A stretch of 8,924 bases of DNA from SVQP01 sp045594445 (GTDB lineage: Bacteria; Bacillota; Clostridia; Oscillospirales; CAG-272): assembly GCA_045594445.1 (NCBI GenBank), contig JAZNYL010000069.1, positions 1-8,924 on the forward strand, written 5' to 3'. A model generated the notes under the pieces. The model saw nothing but the letters and a program-made list of their open reading frames with translations. It did not search any database and was not told the origin of the DNA. Made by a program: the position numbers and the translations under genes. Below are positions 7,802 to 8,924 of the stretch, piece after piece. Numbering within the stretch: position 1 is the first letter of the stretch; the number at the start of each line of letters is the position of its first letter.

Positions 7802-7858
7802 TTCGTTTCCCCTTTCTCCGGAATACGAAAACTGCTTTATTTGCAAAGCAATTCTGCG

Positions 7859-7876
7859 AGTTAGCCTGTGCTAACT
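7859..7876. promoter_or_regulatory. Putative DtxR-type operator at the feoA start site
   Basis: Perfect 18-bp dyad AGTTAGC-CTGT-GCTAACT. It begins about 7 bp after the feoA -10 box, so it covers the predicted transcription start and first transcribed bases, a classic repressor position. The GTTAG/CTAAC half-sites equal the inner part of the DtxR/IdeR consensus, but they are separated by 6 bp and not 1 bp. The divergent DtxR-family gene at 8068 is the likely reader. Confidence 0.75.
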
Positions 7877-7882
7877 GTAATT

Positions 7883-7911
7883 ATTATATCCCCTTTCGCT
7901 CAATTTGTCAA
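7883..7911 (-). promoter_or_regulatory. Sigma-A-type promoter of the feo operon
   Basis: On the minus strand TTGACA (7906-7911) and TATAAT (7883-7888) match consensus fully, with a 17-bp spacer (7889-7905). The predicted start is near 7876, inside the dyad operator, giving a leader of about 75 nt before feoA. Such a strong promoter would need repression, consistent with iron control. Confidence 0.9.
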
Positions 7912-7941
7912 TATACTCCAAATATTTTTTTCAACTTTATT

Positions 7942-7992
7942 AAAAAAACGCATGAAGCACAAAGAAATCGCCCGCTTTTTGTGCATTATGCG
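7942..7992 (-). terminator. Terminator-like hairpin between divergent promoters
   Basis: Inverted repeat of 15 bp with two mismatches (7949-7963 / 7978-7992) and a 14-nt loop. On the minus strand it is followed at once by seven Ts (7942-7948). It lies between the dtxR promoter and the feoA promoter and would stop leftward transcripts before they reach feo. On the plus strand no T-tract follows. No annotated gene needs it, so the function is open. Confidence 0.5.
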
Positions 7993-8007
7993 CATGGCGA
8001 AAAAGAC

Positions 8008-8036
8008 TTGATTTTTGGTTTGGTTTGTGGTATAAT
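8008..8036 (+). promoter_or_regulatory. Sigma-A-type promoter of the dtxR-family gene
   Basis: TTGATT (8008-8013) and TATAAT (8031-8036) with a 17-bp spacer; the start is expected near 8043. No GTTAG/CTAAC dyad is seen here, so the regulator does not look autorepressed through the same operator. Confidence 0.82.
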
Positions 8037-8054
8037 ATATGGAAAGAAATCAAA

Positions 8055-8060
8055 AGGAGG
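8055..8060 (+). promoter_or_regulatory. Ribosome binding site of the dtxR-family gene
   Basis: AGGAGG, 7 nt before the GTG at 8068. It decides that start over an upstream in-frame ATG at 7981, which lies ahead of the promoter. Confidence 0.88.
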
Positions 8061-8067
8061 GATAGCC

Positions 8068-8445
8068 GTGAGTAAAATTCAGGAATCGGGCGAGATGTAT
8101 CTTGAAAATATCCTTGTGCTGCGAGAGAAATTGGAGCACGTACGCGCCATTGATATCGTCAATTACACGGGCTATTCCAAACCCAGCATCAGCCGCGCCA
8201 TGGGGCTTTTAAAGGAAGACGGCATGATTGAGGTGGATGCACAGGGCTATATCACGCTGACGCCCGAGGGCGAGGCGCGTGCGCAGAACGTATATCTGCG
8301 CCATAAGGCCTTGACCGCGTTCTTCTGCTCCATCGGTATTGACGAGGAGACCGCCTCGGCCGACGCCTGCAAGATCGAGCACATCATCAGCGAACAAAGC
8401 ATGATCAAGATCAGAGAGTATTTGGAAAATAAGACCGAAGAATAA
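8068..8445 (+). CDS. DtxR-family iron-dependent transcriptional regulator
   Basis: A 125-residue metal-sensing repressor. It has an N-terminal winged helix with recognition region YSKPSISRAMGLLKEDG (36-52) and a dimerisation/metal domain (about 70-120). It ends where short MntR-type members end, lacking the SH3-like third domain of DtxR. By alignment from memory with C. diphtheriae DtxR, Met10 (GEMYL), Cys101, Glu104 and His105 (ACKIEH) equal DtxR primary-site ligands Met10, Cys102, Glu105 and His106. His79 is also kept, but DtxR Glu83 and His98 are replaced (Thr83, Ser97). Glu13 matches MntR Glu11. This favours Fe(II) sensing with a partly MntR-like second site. Translation starts at GTG after a strong ribosome site. 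It is divergent from feoA, whose promoter carries a dyad with DtxR-type half-sites, so control of feo is the natural inference. Confidence 0.9.
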   Translation: MSKIQESGEMYLENILVLREKLEHVRAIDIVNYTGYSKPSISRAMGLLKEDGMIEVDAQGYITLTPEGEARAQNVYLRHKALTAFFCSIGIDEETASADACKIEHIISEQSMIKIREYLENKTEE

Positions 8446-8470
8446 AAAAAGAGCAGCCCTATGGGGCTGC
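8444..8470 (-). terminator. Terminator hairpin lacking its plus-strand T-tract
   Basis: Stem GCAGCCC (8453-8459) / GGGCTGC (8464-8470) with a TATG loop. On the minus strand it is followed by TC and seven Ts (8444-8450). On the plus strand, where it should end the dtxR-family gene, the next bases are GGAATAAG and no T-run follows. This looks like the left part of a symmetric bidirectional terminator cut at 8470. Confidence 0.6.
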
Positions 8471-8593
8471 GGAATAAGCGGGAAAAGCGACGACCTGGAA
8501 ATGGGCAAGGCAGGACAGGTTGTAGTAGAAGACATTAAATGGGTACGAGAAGCTCCCAATGTTTATAAATTGGTGGTGATTGGCCTTGACTAG
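8471..8593 (+). pseudogene. 3' fragment of an unrecognised coding frame
   Basis: A reading frame ending at TAG 8591-8593 encodes a protein-like stretch (GQVVVEDIKWVREAP, then NVYKLVVIGLD) that overlaps the rimO start by a few codons, as in a coupled operon. The only ATG (8501) would give 30 residues and has no ribosome site. Upstream of about 8471 the frame runs into the hairpin and the end of the dtxR-family gene. I read it as the C-terminal end of a gene whose front is missing. The family is not recognised. It could also be non-coding sequence that happens to be open. Confidence 0.4.
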
Positions 8594-8924
8594 CTTTTTC
8601 CTTGACCAGCACGGTTGCGCAAAGAACCAGATTGACGGCGAGCTGATTTTGACCCGCCTCCTGAAAAAGGGCATGAAGCGGGTGGACTCGCCGGAGGAAG
8701 CCGATCTCATCATCGTAAACTCCTGCGGATTCATCGAAAGCGCCAAGCGGGAATCCCTGGAGGCGGTCATCGATGCCAAGACAAGTTATCCCCACGCAAA
8801 GGTCTTGCTGGCGGGCTGCCTTTCGGAACGCTACGCCGAGACCTTGGCGGAAGACCTGCCGGAGGCTGACGGCATCATCGGCAACGGGGACCTTTCCGCC
8901 ATCGACGCTGTGGTGGACTCCATG
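8586..8924 (+). CDS. rimO: Ribosomal protein S12 methylthiotransferase RimO, 5' part
   Basis: The N-terminal 113 codons of a radical-SAM methylthiotransferase, cut by the window end. The UPF0004 domain carries its three cluster-binding cysteines in HGCAKNQIDGE (Cys11), IVNSCGFIESAKRES (Cys47) and LLAGCLSERY (Cys78). The NSCGFIESAK-ES segment separates RimO from MiaB and MtaB. The enzyme adds a methylthio group to an aspartate of ribosomal protein S12. No ATG is available. TTG at 8586 has GGTGG 9 nt upstream, and TTG at 8580 is the alternative; an in-frame stop at 8577 excludes anything longer. The DQHGCAKNQ start resembles, from memory, spirochaete-type RimO more than the SLGCPKN form of Clostridia. 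The frame looks richer in GC than the genes to the left. Confidence 0.85.
   Translation, partial: MTSFFLDQHGCAKNQIDGELILTRLLKKGMKRVDSPEEADLIIVNSCGFIESAKRESLEAVIDAKTSYPHAKVLLAGCLSERYAETLAEDLPEADGIIGNGDLSAIDAVVDSM

Noticed and set aside
7802..7876. Riboswitch in the feoA leader
   Set aside because: The leader is only about 75 nt, with a small TTGC-AAA-GCAA hairpin, and no known metal riboswitch layout could be recognised. Control through the dyad is a simpler explanation.
8209..8795. Minus-strand open frames over the regulator and rimO
   Set aside because: They are antisense to the DtxR-family and RimO coding frames, which both have clear conserved residues.

Overview
The window (about 8.9 kb) looks like bacterial chromosome from an uncultured Clostridia-type Firmicute. 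The reasons are strong AGGAGG ribosome binding sites, near-consensus TTGACA/TATAAT promoters with 17-bp spacers, a feoA-feoB operon ending in the small Cys-rich membrane protein usual in Firmicutes, a short DtxR-type regulator, and intermediate GC. Species cannot be assigned from sequence alone.

Layout. Bases 1-331 hold no gene: a strong, probably bidirectional, terminator (14-51) and a compact inverted-repeat element (71-276) built from 17-bp perfect terminal repeats enclosing a series of hairpins. Bases 332-4761 are a minus-strand L-rhamnose operon, read rhaA (L-rhamnose isomerase), then a GH78 alpha-L-rhamnosidase, then an SGNH/GDSL hydrolase. A near-consensus promoter lies at 4795-4823. 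The genes overlap or nearly touch, and none shows a signal peptide, so rhamnosides are probably imported, de-esterified and cleaved in the cytoplasm, and the rhamnose isomerised to rhamnulose. Kinase, aldolase and transporter genes are not in the window.

Bases 4850-7911 are a minus-strand ferrous iron uptake operon: promoter, feoA, feoB and a FeoB-associated Cys-rich membrane protein, ending in an intrinsic terminator. Two matching dyads, GTTAG-6 bp-CTAAC, lie at the predicted feoA transcription start and in the feoA-feoB gap. Divergently encoded at 8068-8445 is a 125-residue DtxR-family regulator with its own consensus promoter. Its metal ligands are DtxR-like at the primary site. It is the obvious candidate to read the dyads and shut off feo when iron is plentiful.

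The last 450 bases look different. Right after a hairpin whose expected 3' T-tract is missing (8470/8471), the sequence changes to the 3' end of an unrecognised reading frame overlapping the 5' part of rimO (ribosomal protein S12 methylthiotransferase, cut by the window end). This RimO has a DQHGCAKNQ-type N-terminus, not the SLGCPKN type usual in Clostridia. A rearrangement, a transfer boundary or an assembly chimera near 8470 should be considered.

No tRNA, rRNA, CRISPR array, transposase or known riboswitch was seen.
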